DNA from: Ulota crispa
Lineage: Eukaryota; Streptophyta; Bryopsida; Orthotrichales; Orthotrichaceae
Direction: 5' to 3'
Length of the DNA: 64,000 bases
Assembly (NCBI GenBank): GCA_963920765.1
Contig: OY987243.1
Span: 18,657,419 to 18,721,418 of the forward strand
Positions 12,117 to 23,995 of the stretch are shown here, one piece after another (within the stretch, counting starts at the first letter, position 1; each line of letters starts with the position of its first letter). The notes under the pieces are model-generated. The model saw only the letters and a program-made list of their open reading frames with translations. It searched no databases and was not told the origin of the DNA. A program made the translations under genes and the position numbers.

Positions 12117-12395
12117 TGTTTATATAATAAGCTTAGTTCTATTAGTTGGGTAGTTGGGTGTCAAAATAATAGAATGTAAGGTGGTTGAGAAACTAATTAA
12201 TAGCCGAGTTTGTTGTAACCAAATTTTCTCCTTACAAATTGGCATTGGATGAGATAGGTCATGGACATGGGAGTTAAATTTTGGAGAGTTTATAGAATTT
12301 CAAGTTAATTTTTTTGGAGGGATCTCCTCCCATGATGGCCCTCTGTTGTAATTGCGCCCGAGCTAATATCCCACCTACACCTCACGTTTATGAAT

Positions 12396-12420
12396 GAAAA
12401 AAAAAAAAAAAAAAAAAAAA
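12396..12420. repeat. Poly(A) tract
   Basis: About 24 consecutive A residues after GAATG. This could be a retroposed tail, but no element body was recognised ahead of it. Confidence 0.8.
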
Positions 12421-12558
12421 GTCCCATTCATCTACGTTTTAAAGACACGGTTGGGTATCGCCTACGAGTTGGCTATTCCCTGTGATCCCCTTTCATGACA
12501 AACTATGTCCTCCATTGAAAGTTTGTCTTGTTGGGTGGCATGTACACAAGTCCACTAG

Positions 12559-12563
12559 TATAT

Positions 12564-12623
<60 letters not shown>
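12559..12623. repeat. (TA)n microsatellite
   Basis: About 65 bp of nearly pure TA. On the minus strand it is translated into a spurious isoleucine-tyrosine run. Confidence 0.95.
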
Positions 12624-12627
<4 letters not shown>

Positions 12628-12639
12628 CTATGTATAGAT

Positions 12640-13540
12640 AGATAAACACTGCTGTCACTTTTTGAGTTACTGCAAGTTAGCATTATTAGTACATGGCGCT
12701 CAAATAAATCTAGATGAGTAAACGATTTTAGATTGTTCAGCACTCACTTAAGGAAGTTCGAATCTAGGACATAAAATTAGGGCACAAATAGACACATTGA
12801 GAACTAAGATCAGAGCCTCCAAATACTGTCTACTAACGTTTGTTTTCATGCTTGATAGTAAATGGTGTAAGGATAACTAATTTTGAATGCCTCACTGACC
12901 ACCAATCTTTGACTGAAAAGGAGACTGTCTAAGGTTGCTAACGGACGCAATCATCCACTTAGAAATTGAATAAAATTTTCAAACATTGAAAAGGAAAACC
13001 TATTCTATAGATTTGGCTCTTGTTCCCAGATCTCTTCAAAATTACATATCTCCCAAAAAACACACTCTTACACACGTAAAGATTCTTTACGTGACAAACA
13101 TAATCCACTACTTTAAACACCAGGCGTCCCAGAAAAGCAAACAGCGAGTCACTTCTGTCAGAAACAAATAATTGCGTATCAATAGCCACCTTCAATCGCC
13201 TCGGAGGATTTCAGCATTGGAGAGAATGTTATCATCAATGAACAAGGGTGCCAGAAGCTAGACTAAGCACTGAAAGGCACGTATAGCGTCAATGGCAAGT
13301 CCAGTACGTGTTATCTATGACATTGCCAACTCCTTATCATAACTTGAAGTTTCGATGCTCCCATTTCTCCAAAGTGACAAAGATTTTTAAACAAGAACCC
13401 GGATGTCAACTGTCTTCTTGATTTTGGATTGAGTATCATAAGATCTTTCTTGTTTGGTGTTGAAAAGAGCTGCTTTCAATATGATTCACTGATCAAAATG
13501 CTCTGTTTGTAAAGAATGGTTTCCACCCAATAAAGAATGC
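12640..13540. other. Region downstream of the J-like gene, no gene seen
   Basis: This is the 3' side of the minus-strand J-like gene and probably includes its 3'UTR. A short perfect hairpin (GTAAAGATTCTTTAC) lies at about 13077. No other coding sequence is supported. Confidence 0.4.
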
Positions 13541-13543
13541 ATC

Positions 13544-15284
13544 TCACCAACTTCGCCTGTTCTGCAAATTCTTGTATGACTCCCATACTTGTCTGAATTT
13601 TGTCATATTTGCAGCTGAGGGAAGACAACAAGCACGAAACAAGAAGACATTAGAGCAAATTATGTTAATCCATTTAGCACCAAGATACCACCATCCAAAA
13701 AGCGCCAATAGCTACTTGAGTCCTGAAAAACAGATTCGTATGACTCTAGGGTAAATGGCATTATGTGCAAGTATTTTCTTCGTCACTGATTTAATATATC
13801 CTAGTCTTCTATCCGATTTTAATAACCTTTCGAACTGATAGTTAGCATCTTACAACAAAGTCACTTGGTTTTCTGGTACTTGGGACACAAGCGCCTTAGA
13901 CTACTTGACACGTTACAAAGATAAAGGTGCTCAGGTAAAAACAGTCTTCCTAAAAACTGCATGTCTTGAAAACCAAATCAGGAATAAACAAAAATACCTC
14001 TCTTCTTTGGATCCTTTTCTTTATTGTTCTCAGGGTGAAACAACATAGCTTTATCACGGAATGCCGCCTGTGGAAATAAACATACAGCAAGGTTAGACAT
14101 GGCAAAACAAAACCCTGGTAACTACCAACTACAATTTCGATCTCTATTCAAAGAGAGGAATACTGATTGGAGAGATTCACTTGGGTCGGCCGTATGTACC
14201 TTGAGTTCAAGAGGGGAATAGGGTTGGTGCCTCCTACACATACACATCAGGTTGCGTTAAGGATCAAAAACTGGGATTTTGAGGTGAAATTCAGAAACAG
14301 GCCAATCTTTGTGAAATGATGTAGCGGCCAAATATCATAAGACGTGCATTCCGATTCAGGAGAGAAAGCCCTGAGATTGAAATATTCCACCCATTACTGT
14401 TTTCAACCCAATTTTCATTCAGAAAATGGAGTTGAAATAGGAAAAACGTACTTTCTGAGTCCCAGAATTTGGTAGTGGTCTATCGGTCTCTGCGCTACGG
14501 GGTCCTGATCAGGTGCTCTTGGAGCTCCGTCCCAAAAAAGTTTCTCCCACTCCTCCCGAACGTAATTGAAGCGCTCCATATACGCTTCCCAGTAGCCTTC
14601 TTGACTCTTAAAAATGGCAATTCCCAACCACATTATAAACTTAATGCCAAATCAAACTTCCCTCATAGCAAAAATCTGGACAGAGTCTTCCCATATTAGA
14701 AGGGTTACTGCTAAAAAAATCACCAAATACTATTATAAGATCAACTAGCTCCATCGTTCCACCAAGTTCCTACATTTATCTCCTGTTCCTCAACAACGAA
14801 TTCAAGAAGCTGAAAAATTCCATACTGAAGAAAGAAACTATGAGCACAAACCCCCTACAAAAATGGATTCACACGACCTTGAAGCACGTGAACTTACATT
14901 GTCACGTATACGGATATTCTGCATTCGTGTCATGCGATTGGCAAAAATCCTTTTGTAATTAAGAGGCTTAGGTCTCGGATCTGGCTCATCCATGTTTACA
15001 AGCGTGTATCCCTTCCCAAATTCTGGCCTAAGCCGTAGAATTTCACCATCTACAGCCCACCACTCATCGGGTGCAAGACTCTTGGTAGCCATTGCCCTTC
15101 TTCCTCCATTGAGCAGCTATTTACAAATAAGATCAAAACAATGCCTTGTCATGCAATATTTAAAGAAGAAGCACTAGTACACAATTGAGCTGTCATAAAA
15201 AATGCATGATCCCATCCTATCAGTAACACATACCTCGGACGTCCGGAGTGCTAGGCCTGTAGCTCGGTTTCTTAATGCCAGCAT
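13544..15284 (-). CDS. Mitochondrial-type J-like protein with HPE in place of HPD
   Basis: Six coding exons on the minus strand, 15234-15284, 14898-15116, 14452-14606, 14200-14233, 13998-14067 and 13544-13614, total 600 nt and 199 residues. All introns are GT-AG and all phases agree. Residues 1-26 (MLALRNR...GGRRA) are rich in Arg, Leu and Ala and lack acids except one Glu, as in a mitochondrial presequence. Residues 90-130 are a charged helix with YWEAYMERFNYVREEWEKLFW. Residues 133-177 form a J-like fold: DHYQILGL, a PYS loop, LKAAFRDKAMLFHPE and then a basic stretch; the protein ends with a helix FRQVWESYKNL. The J motif HPD is HPE at residues 164-166, so stimulation of an Hsp70 may be lost. 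The 34-nt exon supplies the residues missing between LGL and the AFRDKA helix, which supports the model. It is probably a conserved plant organelle protein of unassigned role. Confidence 0.8.
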
Positions 15285-15292
15285 CCTGCCTC

Positions 15293-16824
15293 CTGCACGT
15301 CAAAATAAAGCTCACTACAGCGCCCAGAGTTTTTTCACCAAAAAGAGGGTTTCCAGAAACCTACAACTTTGATACATCATATCTCAGTCAATTGGATGAT
15401 CCACAAAACGTGACCATTGAAAACAATGGAATGCCTACTTCGAAAAGGGGTTGCAAATTTTGGGAACAATTGACCGTGGGAGATGGGAGATTATAACATT
15501 TGATCGAAAAACAAGTGATGGCAAAATCTCATTTTTTTGCATGTAATTGCTATTTATTGATTTTTACAAAATCTTATAAGCCCTTGATTCATCTCAAATT
15601 TTGTGGGTAGCAAGATTAGATGTGAATGCACACACTTGCAAATTATCAAAGATTGTGCTTCTTTGAATGCTAAGTTTGAGGGCTTCAAATTGCAATGGCA
15701 CGGAAAATGATGACCGGTAGAGTCGGTGAGAATTACCTTGAAAAGGGTCTAGAACGTGTTTGTACCCTTGCAGTGAACTCCTCGCTACCACAAAATACAT
15801 TGCAAGGAAGTTTGCAAGGGATATTGACCGATTGCAGCCTATAAGATGCACATTGCCACCTTGCTATGTATGGTGTTCCATGCAATCATGACTCCCTAGC
15901 TACTTGTACAACATTTAACTTACCTTGCCATTACTTCACTTGCAAGGACCACTTAAATACCTTGATAATTGTAGTTTAGTTCAAAATCAAAAAATAGATC
16001 TGGCAGCCCAAACAGCCCAAAAGCTACTCTCAAAACAACCTTCCCGCTTATATCGCACGGGCTTCAAATATGACTTCAGGATTTAGGGTTGAAAATTTTA
16101 AAAATTAGACAAATCATCGAGAGACGCAGTACCTAATCACTACTCGCGCGGGCTATCCACCCCGTTTCCGTTCCTCGCCTGTACGCTCACTCGTCACCCT
16201 CCTCACCCCTGCCACAGAAACCTCTTCCGTGGGCCGCCTCCAAGAGCGGCCGGGCCACAAGGCAGCTCACCACGAGGCCTTTCAAATCTTTCAATCATAT
16301 CACCGCGTGGCCACACCGAATCAGATTCTGGCTGCCACAAAAACAATTACCCGCTTACACACGATCCACTGGAATAAGTCGACACAAACCAATACCTGCC
16401 TCAAAGATGCTCTCCAAGGTCGTATCCATCACTTCAAGTCCCAGATAAGTTCTACATTGGAAACACCTGAACCATGGCCGAATATCTTTGTCATACCAAC
16501 CTCGACCTCAAAATAAGGATATGAATCGTTGATCGCATTGACTCATGCAATCGTTTCATATTACGAATTCAACTCGCCAACACCAAATCACTCCTTTTAA
16601 CCTAATCAAGCGACAGATATGCTATCCACCGCACTCTCTCCGTTGCTACAACTTCTTCATGTCCATTTCGATGAGACCGACTCTTGGAAGAGCTGAGCCT
16701 CTTCGGATTTCTCCCGCATTCCAAGAATTCACAGTTGTCGCCAGAGTGCAGATAGAAAAAATCAATTGGCAACGAAAGAAAAAACAGGAAACCTAGAAGA
16801 AAGCAGCACAATGAGAACACTCAC
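15293..16824 (-). other. Probable 5'UTR intron and GC-rich promoter-side DNA of the J-like gene
   Basis: An acceptor (GACGTGCAG) lies 8 nt before the start codon and a good donor (GTGAGT) lies at 16824-16819 on the minus strand, so a 1.5-kb leader intron is likely. The stretch at 16130-16540 is GC-rich; it holds short open frames without recognisable features. Positions 15593-15985 are a repeat also found near 21.4 kb. Confidence 0.4.
15593..15985. repeat. Dispersed repeat shared with 21.4-21.6 kb
   Basis: Matches 21412-21605 over TTGCAAGGGATATTGAC, TTGTACAACATTTGACTT-like and ATAATTGTAGTTTA motifs in the same order. Family unknown. Confidence 0.55.
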
Positions 16825-16960
16825 CACAAGTAAAAGAGAAACGCGGGGAAAAGCGGCACCAGAGATACTACAGCCGCAGCAGCAAGGCGGAGTTGCAACC
16901 CTAACACGCGCACACGAGAGTAAGCGTAATTCCATACAAGAGCCGAAGTACTAGTCCGCT
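16825..16960 (-). other. Candidate untranslated first exon of the J-like gene
   Basis: A GC-rich stretch ends at a GTGAGT donor and contains CAACCCTAA (16896-16904), which resembles the telo-box found in leaders and promoters of plant housekeeping genes. The 5' boundary is not defined by the sequence; the exon is inferred. Confidence 0.4.
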
Positions 16961-17081
16961 TCGAAGCAGACTCCAAGCTGGGTCGGGGTACGTCGTCTCC
17001 GCGACGCCTGGCGCACAGGCATCGGTGCCCGACGTTCCCAGGTGGCTCTTTTCGTTGTTCTCTTCTTTCTCCTTATTCATA

Positions 17082-17246
17082 GGGGCACAATTTCAAGACC
17101 CTTTTATTAAAAAAATTAGGCTTGATTTGAAGAGGCTGTTACTTTTTTTGAAATTAGCTAACATTTAATGTGATGTATCTAAACGTCCCAATGTCCAAGC
17201 AGAAAATTTATTGGGATTTTTAAATTAGTTTTTTAAATTGTGCCCC
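17082..17246. mobile_element. 165-bp TA-target MITE
   Basis: Perfect 12-bp inverted ends (GGGGCACAATTT / AAATTGTGCCCC) are flanked by TA on both sides. This is the layout of Stowaway-like (Tc1/mariner) elements. It lies just upstream of the J-like gene. Confidence 0.65.
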
Positions 17247-17249
17247 TAT

Positions 17250-19030
17250 CTATAATGTTTTTCATTTTTGTGCCCCTTTTTTTAATTGCCCCTTTTTAAA
17301 AGCTTTTGAGTGTGGTTTTTACTTTACTTTGCAAACATTTTAGGTTTATTAAAGAAGTTGTTTCTATCGGTCGGAGACCTTGAATATTTCAATAACCCCT
17401 TCACATTAGTTTGGTTGAATTTTTGATATTTAGAGCAAAAATGAGGTATCTTTCTGTACTTTGTTTTCTAATTTATTTTGGACATAATCTTTGACTACCT
17501 CTCAAGTAGCAGCATGGTGACAAAACCTTTGCAATGAGGCATTCTTCATGCACTCTAATTGAGTTACATGTTAGCAACATGTCCATGGGATCTTGACCAC
17601 ATATATTTTATTGTTTGAAATAACAATAAATGTCTTAGTTCATAATATATAGAACTAATCTAAATTTGAAAAAAATACTTAATTATCATGATTTGCAAAT
17701 TAATCTAATTAGTGCTAGTTAGCATTATTTGCACAAGATATGCTATTTGAAGTAACTTGTGTAGCCCAGCAAGTGTTCTGATTTTGCATAATAAATTCTC
17801 ATTTTCATGTCATGTGTATTTATTACAAATCACATTTAATTAAGACAAGACATGTGGATCAACTTTTGGCTTTGGGTAAATATTTGGAAGATTACAACTC
17901 TCAACTTCATGAGCCTAAAGCAAGTTTAATGAATTTGATTTTCTAAGTTTGTATCTTGAAGTTAGGGTAGCATAAGAATATTAAGCTTCCAAGTTACATG
18001 TTTTGTGTGAAGAGTTTTAGAAAAGTAGCTAACATGTTTTTGTTTATATTAGTGCATAGTAAAAAAAAGTATATGGTAAAACTTTAATACTAGTTCAATC
18101 ATATTAGAGGCATTAAATCATATACTAATGGTGCAATATTAAAATAAACCATACATTCTAGTAATGATTCAAGTCCTTATATTGTATATATTTTTTGTGT
18201 GTTGCAATAGAGATGTTATAAGTTTCATTTTAGTATGTCATATGCATTTATTGTATTTAAAAAAAATTGCATCAACATTAAATTTTAATTAAATTGTGCA
18301 TGTGATCAGTACATATTGAATCAATATTGAATCTTGAAGGAAAGAATTCCATGATAGATTTATCATGTACACTCTAAAAGAATTGCAAAGTGTTTTGTAG
18401 ATTTAAAAAATTATTATTATTATGTAGATATTTTCTATTGATATATGTTGAGTTGTTAACTTTCTATGAAGCTATAAATGCAATATTTGTTAATTTGGGG
18501 AAAAAAATGCTATTTTGGGACTTTTGGATTCTATGTTTCTACTCAAATTTTGGTGATTTAGAGTGAGTTTTGTGATAACTTTTTCAAGGCCTTACATCAA
18601 TGATGAAATATCTTGAAGAAATTATCAAAAAAATCAATTTAAATCACCAAAACAAAATCATAGGTGCAAAGTACAATATCCCAAAACTGGTTTTTGTAAA
18701 GACCTTTTTCCAGATTAACCAATATTGTGTTTATAGCAATTTTAATTTGAACTTATAATGTGAAAGTTATAGACTTTTCTTCAAAAAAATGAAGAGCAGC
18801 CGCATTATATAGGAACAACAACTTTGAAAGAGTATAGTTTATGGAGGTAAGTACTTTCAAAGTTAAAATTTGAAAAGAGTATAGATGATAAAGTTAGGTT
18901 AAAAATATTATAGTTCAATAGATTTGAAGCATTGTTAAGACCAGAACACTATGTGCTGTAACAACTTGATGTAACAACTTGATATATAGCTACTGTGAAT
19001 TATATGTATGCCTACTTCATAACATTATAA
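17250..19030. other. AT-rich intergenic, nothing recognised
   Basis: Very AT-rich with no open frame of note and no defined repeat ends. Confidence 0.55.
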
Positions 19031-19039
19031 CATTTGAAT

Positions 19040-19215
19040 CAACAACACTAGATTGTGAGCAATGAGCAATGAGTGGTGAGCAATGAGCTAAAGAGACTTT
19101 TTAGAGTGTAGGAGGAGAAATAAAATTTTCAGTAATTTGAGATTGGATGTTTTGAAACAACAAAAAATTCCCTAAAGCAACACAATTTGTCTCTAAAGTG
19201 CATTAATCATTTGAA
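19040..19215. repeat. Left arm of an inverted repeat pair
   Basis: Matches the complement of 21165-21352: a GAGCAATGAG cluster, then AGTGTAGGAGGAGAAATAAA and CTAAAGCAACACA. Between the arms lie a CACTA-type MITE and TTAA copy B. The arms may be the ends of an older element, with B and the MITE nested inside. Confidence 0.6.
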
Positions 19216-19269
19216 AGAGGGGAGTGGGCCCTTATGGGTTAATTAACTCAAAGATTGGGCTCACAAATG

Positions 19270-19470
19270 CACTAGAAAAGGGCAATCTGGATTCTAATTG
19301 CCCCTTGCTGGATGCACACTAAGGAAGTGAAATAATTTAAGAACTATCTTCAGAACTACTAACTCAAATAGTATTTGAGTTGGTAGTTTTGAAGATAGTA
19401 CTTAAACTATTTCTCCTCCTCTATGCATCCACTGAGGGGCAATTAGAATCCAAATTGCCCTTTTCTAGTG
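19270..19470. mobile_element. CACTA-ended foldback MITE (201 bp)
   Basis: Almost the whole element is one palindrome. It starts CACTAGAAAAGGGCAAT and ends with the complement, and the arms continue through GGATTCTAATTGCCCC and a central TTTGAGTTGGTAGTT. CACTA ends point to En/Spm (CMC) elements. The flanks ATG and CGT do not match, so the target duplication is lost or mutated. Confidence 0.7.
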
Positions 19471-20097
19471 CGTTTAGGAGCTGTATCCCTCACTTTCTTA
19501 ACTCCTAATAGGTGTTGATATTTTTCTTCTATTAACATTTGAACATTGTACTTGACCTTAGGAATTCAAGTTCCAAATGTGCAAAGCAAGAACCTGATTT
19601 GGCCAGTCCTTTGCACCTTTAAGCATACCTTCAATTTTCTCTAGAAAATGAGCGGTTGAGAACATTTAAATTTGACTTTCTAATAGTCAATTCAAATCTC
19701 CAATATGGGAGCAAGTATTACGTATGCTGAATAATATGCTACTTGGAATATTAGAATTTATCTCAATAAATTTTTCTGCTTTCAGAGGAACATATATGTG
19801 GTATTTAGGCAAGACTAGACTATTGAATCTTTATAAATAAATAAATAAAATAACTTATATATAATCAAGTAAGATGTTTGAATGTACTGTACATGATCTA
19901 CAAAATGATTCTTCTAAAACAAAATGCATTTCTTACTATGGCAACTAAAGTCATGTGGAATCATTAAAAAGAAATTGATAGACTTTTGTAAAATTGAGGA
20001 AAGATGTTTGGCAATGTATTGTACATGATCTACAAAATCATTGCACCAATTATTGCCCATGGCAATAAAATGTAGGTCTTTTATGGATATAATTTGC
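19471..20097. other. Intergenic, nothing recognised
   Basis: AT-rich sequence between two mobile elements, with no supported gene. Confidence 0.5.
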
Positions 20098-20101
20098 TTA
20101 A

Positions 20102-21029
20102 CCCTTGAAGGACCAAGCCCTTTTTTCAGTAAAAGTTACTGAAAACTGTCACTTTTGGGGGAATGAATAGAAAGATAGGAAAAATAACTATTTTTGGAAA
20201 TCCAATTGTAAAATCTTGTCTTAGACTATGGGAGGTATTTGTGGAAAAAAAATCATCTCATTTAGGATGTAGAGGAGTGAGATATTGACATCTGAAGTGA
20301 AAAAAAAATTTCCCTGCTGCCCAAAACTTTTTGAAGCCTTTAATTGCCACTAAATATAAAAAATGCTCTATGCAAAGTTGAAGTTTATTTTTTCCATGTA
20401 GAAGATCAAGTTAGGTAAGTGTGGAAGAGTTTTCAAATGAATTGGAGGTGTGGATCATACTTTGTAAAATATTGCAATGTTGTGAGGCCATGAAATTTGC
20501 ATATACACAAGGCCAAGTAGGAGGATTTATGTAAATTTGAGACATATGAATTCTTTTGATCCAAATGGTGAAAACCAAGGAATCTTAGTCTACTAAAACT
20601 TGGAAAAAAAAGAAGTCAACAATCAAATTCACAAAGAGCTCAAAAAAATAATGCACCAAAGGCAAAAGGAATGGAGGTATGGAAATCCCGTGCATGCCTG
20701 TAAACTAAAACTTTTCACTCATAAATCAAAATTGAATGATTCAAAGCTCCTCACATATGTATAAATCTAAAGAATGAGTTTTAGATTTTTATTTTAAAAA
20801 AACATTATTTTTTAGAAAGTTTTTGGTTGTCCGGCCTCCCCTGATTTTCATAAATTTATGCATAACTTCTTCAATAAATGTTGGAATGAAGAAAAAATTA
20901 AATGCCCACACAGATCTTTGAATTCCCCATCTTCAATAAAAGTCTCAAAAAATCACACAAAGTAGTTTAGCCATAGGTACATGCCCGAAATCCCATTTGT
21001 CCCCCAAAGGGACAATGGTCCTTTAGGGG
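20102..21029 (+). mobile_element. TTAA-family element copy B (928 bp)
   Basis: Flanked by TTAA at 20098-20101 and 21030-21033. The left end is mutated (CCCTTGAAGGACCAAGCCC); the right end is intact (TGGTCCTTTAGGGG). The interior aligns with copies C and F throughout, including GCCACTTTTGGGG-like and TGCATAACTTCTTCAAT-like motifs. Confidence 0.8.
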
Positions 21030-21164
21030 TTAATATTCATTGATTTCAATATGCTAAACAACCATCACGGATTTTTTCATCCACCTTAGATTGCCACTTC
21101 TCATCCATATTAATTTTCATTCATTGACTCCAATGAATACCATTGATGTATTTCATCCACATCC

Positions 21165-21352
21165 TCCCCTCTTTCAAATGATAACTGTACTTTAGAGACA
21201 AACTGTGTTGCTTTAGGAATTTTTTGTTGTTTCAAAACATCCAATCTCAAATTATGGAAAATTTTATTTCTCCTCCTACACTCTAAAAAGTCTTTTTTAT
21301 TGCTCACTGCTCATTGTTCATTGCTCATTGCTCACTGCTTACCGCTCACAAT
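21165..21352. repeat. Right arm of the inverted repeat pair
   Basis: Complement of 19040-19215, ending in a run of GCTCATTGCTCAC motifs. Confidence 0.6.
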
Positions 21353-21411
21353 TTAGCAACCCTGCTTGAACCCTTGCCAACATCTTTCCCACCACCACAA
21401 AGCTTACACAT

Positions 21412-21605
21412 GGAAGCTTGCAAGGGATATTGACTAGTTGCAGCATGTAAAATGTTGCTTGCCACTACGTCCTTGTTGCCCCATGTGGTGTTTCACCAAA
21501 TCAAATCTCTTGCAGCGCTTGTACAACAATTTGACTTTCCTCACCATTACTCCATTGACATGGACAACTTGAATGCCTTCATAATTGTAGTTTATAGCAA
21601 GACCA
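21412..21605. repeat. Dispersed repeat shared with 15.6-16.0 kb
   Basis: Second copy of the repeat at 15593-15985. It is followed at 21661-21682 by an end like that of the short TTAA element at 977-1224. Confidence 0.5.
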
Positions 21606-21689
21606 AAAAGTTAAATTCAATGCTTCAAAACAAGGCTTTAAATCATGGGAGGCGATATATGGGGCGCTGGGGCGCTCAAGGGTTAATGA

Positions 21690-23615
21690 ACAATGCCACG
21701 GAAATGCCTCTTAGAAGCAAGTTCCTTGGATTTGTTTGTGACAATAATACATTTTTTTGTAAACAACATAGAGAGTAATTTGACAGTTGTATATCAACAT
21801 CCACAAGTAGTAGAGGACATTGCGTATAGTGCATACTTGTGATGAAAAAAATTGCTTAAGGTAGGAGGCTCTAATTCCAACCAGTTTCTAATTGCATTCG
21901 CGGTTTAGGAATGCGTAACATATTTCTTTGAATATCTATGACTACCATTGATGAGTTAGGTAGGCTTAGATGGTTGATTTATGGATCTCCTACCTTACCT
22001 TACAACATTTCCATGTGCCGTATGTTATTATTGCTAATTCTACATTACCTACTGTAAAGTGCAACACTCTTCCAAATGAGTCATATATTATACCATTAGG
22101 AAGGTGATGTTGAGAGCTTTTTAATTGAGTACTATACGTCTGATTTAGATTACCTCACTCATGAAATTTTGTTGAACAATTGATGACAATTCATTATAAG
22201 TTCGAATCCACCATAAAAAAGATCTTTGACAACAAGGCAATCTTCCTCTTTTGGTTATTTTCTTGCTCCTCATATACAACAGATGAGTAAGGTAGGTAGC
22301 TCAAATTGTTACCCTCTCACATAAAGCATCCCATAGGTAACTCATGATTATATACGAAGTGGTTCTTAAATGGACCTCTTTACGTCATTAAAAAAAGATG
22401 TATTCTATTGCAAGAGCCAGTCATACTATTCGGTTTTACCTCAGCTCTTTACAAGCTGCAAGGGAACAGTTTATGGAAGACCTTGAATCACAAATAGGTA
22501 CCTACTACAATTTTTTTTGAAAATTGATCAACAATTCAATAATGCTTCAAAAAATATGAAAAATTTGTGTTACATTTGACATCTATTTCTCTTTGTTTGA
22601 GAATTAGACAAAAATAAATCCTATCTTAGAAAACCCATGAAAAGGTAGATCAGTCCTTAAAGTGACGCTTTATGAGCTACCTGCCTCAAAGTGATTGGTA
22701 AAACTTCGATTGCTAAAGTGGGAATGTACTTCACCAGCTCTACCATATACATATCAGGGCATTTTTTTCGACCTGGCAGTTTTTGCCCGATTCCAAAAGC
22801 ACGCAGGCTATTGGAGAATAAATGAAGGGAGCAGCCCCAATTAGTGGCATCAGTCGCCAGATGGCTTTCTTTCGCAAAAAAAAAGGGCTGATATATATGA
22901 CAACCTCACCTACTTCGCAACACATGGAAGTCTGCTCAGACGCCACCTCATCATTTAGTTATGACACCATTCTGTCTTGGATTTCTTGGACCTCTTCAAT
23001 GACATGAGCCAGACTGTCAGTCTGATGCCGGGGCCGCATAGGCCTAAAATCGGCAGTTTGAAACCTTTGAAGAGTACTTTGTATTTTTGGAAAAGGAAAA
23101 TTAGGAAACAATTACTTTTCCAAATTATCATTTAAGGTAGGCGCACACATAAGCGTGGAAATAAGGGTATTGGAGTAGGTAAAACAATTGATTAACTTTG
23201 AAAAAAATACTGTATGTTAGGAAATGGAAACCAAAAATATTGGCACCAATTTCAAGGTTCCAATTGCAAGCATTTGTTCACAAAGATTTTTCAAAGTCCA
23301 AAATCATTGAAATTGTAGGATCCATGTGTAAGAGATGCTAAAAACAAGGCTTGTTGGTTCTTAAATAGTGAGATGGGTACTCAAAACCTCATGCTAGTCA
23401 CCCACAACCATCACTTCATCACCCATAACCATCACTCAATCACCCACAACCATTTGTTTTTTTATTAATTAGCCCTACCACTGTCAGGTGACGGGCATGG
23501 GGACACAACGCTTATGGATGTTGCTACCTTATTATTCACCTAAATATAACCTCTCCACTATTTTGGGGCACAAGGTTTGAGATGCCAATTTGTGGACTCT
23601 CAAAATTGACAATTT
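21690..23615. other. Nested repeat remnants, no supported gene
   Basis: A TAAGGTAGGAGGCTC motif at 21858 and related motifs at 22287 and 23134 match the ends of the TA-target MITE at 29896. Positions 23390-23450 repeat a CACCCACAACCATCA unit. No coding sequence is supported. Confidence 0.45.
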
Positions 23616-23619
23616 GAAT

Positions 23620-23761
23620 TACTAAAAGAAATCTTGTCCTAAATGATTGGTTCACGATGACTGCAAATGTCCTAAACGACTGTAATTAAGTCATTGTATA
23701 GTCATTTAGGACATTTGAGTCGTTGTGAACCAATTGTTTAGGACAATTTTTTCTTCTAGTG
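23620..23761. mobile_element. CACTA-type foldback MITE with AAT duplication
   Basis: A 142-bp element whose right end reads TTCTTCTAGTG and left end TACTAAAAGAA (one change from CACTA). The arms are inverted repeats over about 60 bp, with GTCCTAAA and TTGGTTCAC motifs. AAT occurs immediately on both sides (23617-23619 and 23762-23764), matching the 3-bp duplication of CACTA elements. Confidence 0.8.
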
Positions 23762-23995
23762 AATAGACCAAAAAAGTGGACCCTAGAAAGTCAAAGAATC
23801 TACTTTTTCACAAACATGTAAAATCTGCCACTTGTTTTTTACAAATTGCCAATTTGAAACGCCGGTTCTAGCCTGCGTGGCCCGACCTTGACTCTCTTGC
23901 CCAAGAATTGTCGTGCTTACGCCCAACGATGACCGCCTATTAGTGAATGCAACACACCCTCATTGGTTTTTGTGGATAACCTAGGAATAACTTAT

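Noticed and set aside
12555-12743. Minus-strand frame ending in a long Ile-Tyr repeat
   Set aside because: It is a translation of the (TA)n microsatellite.
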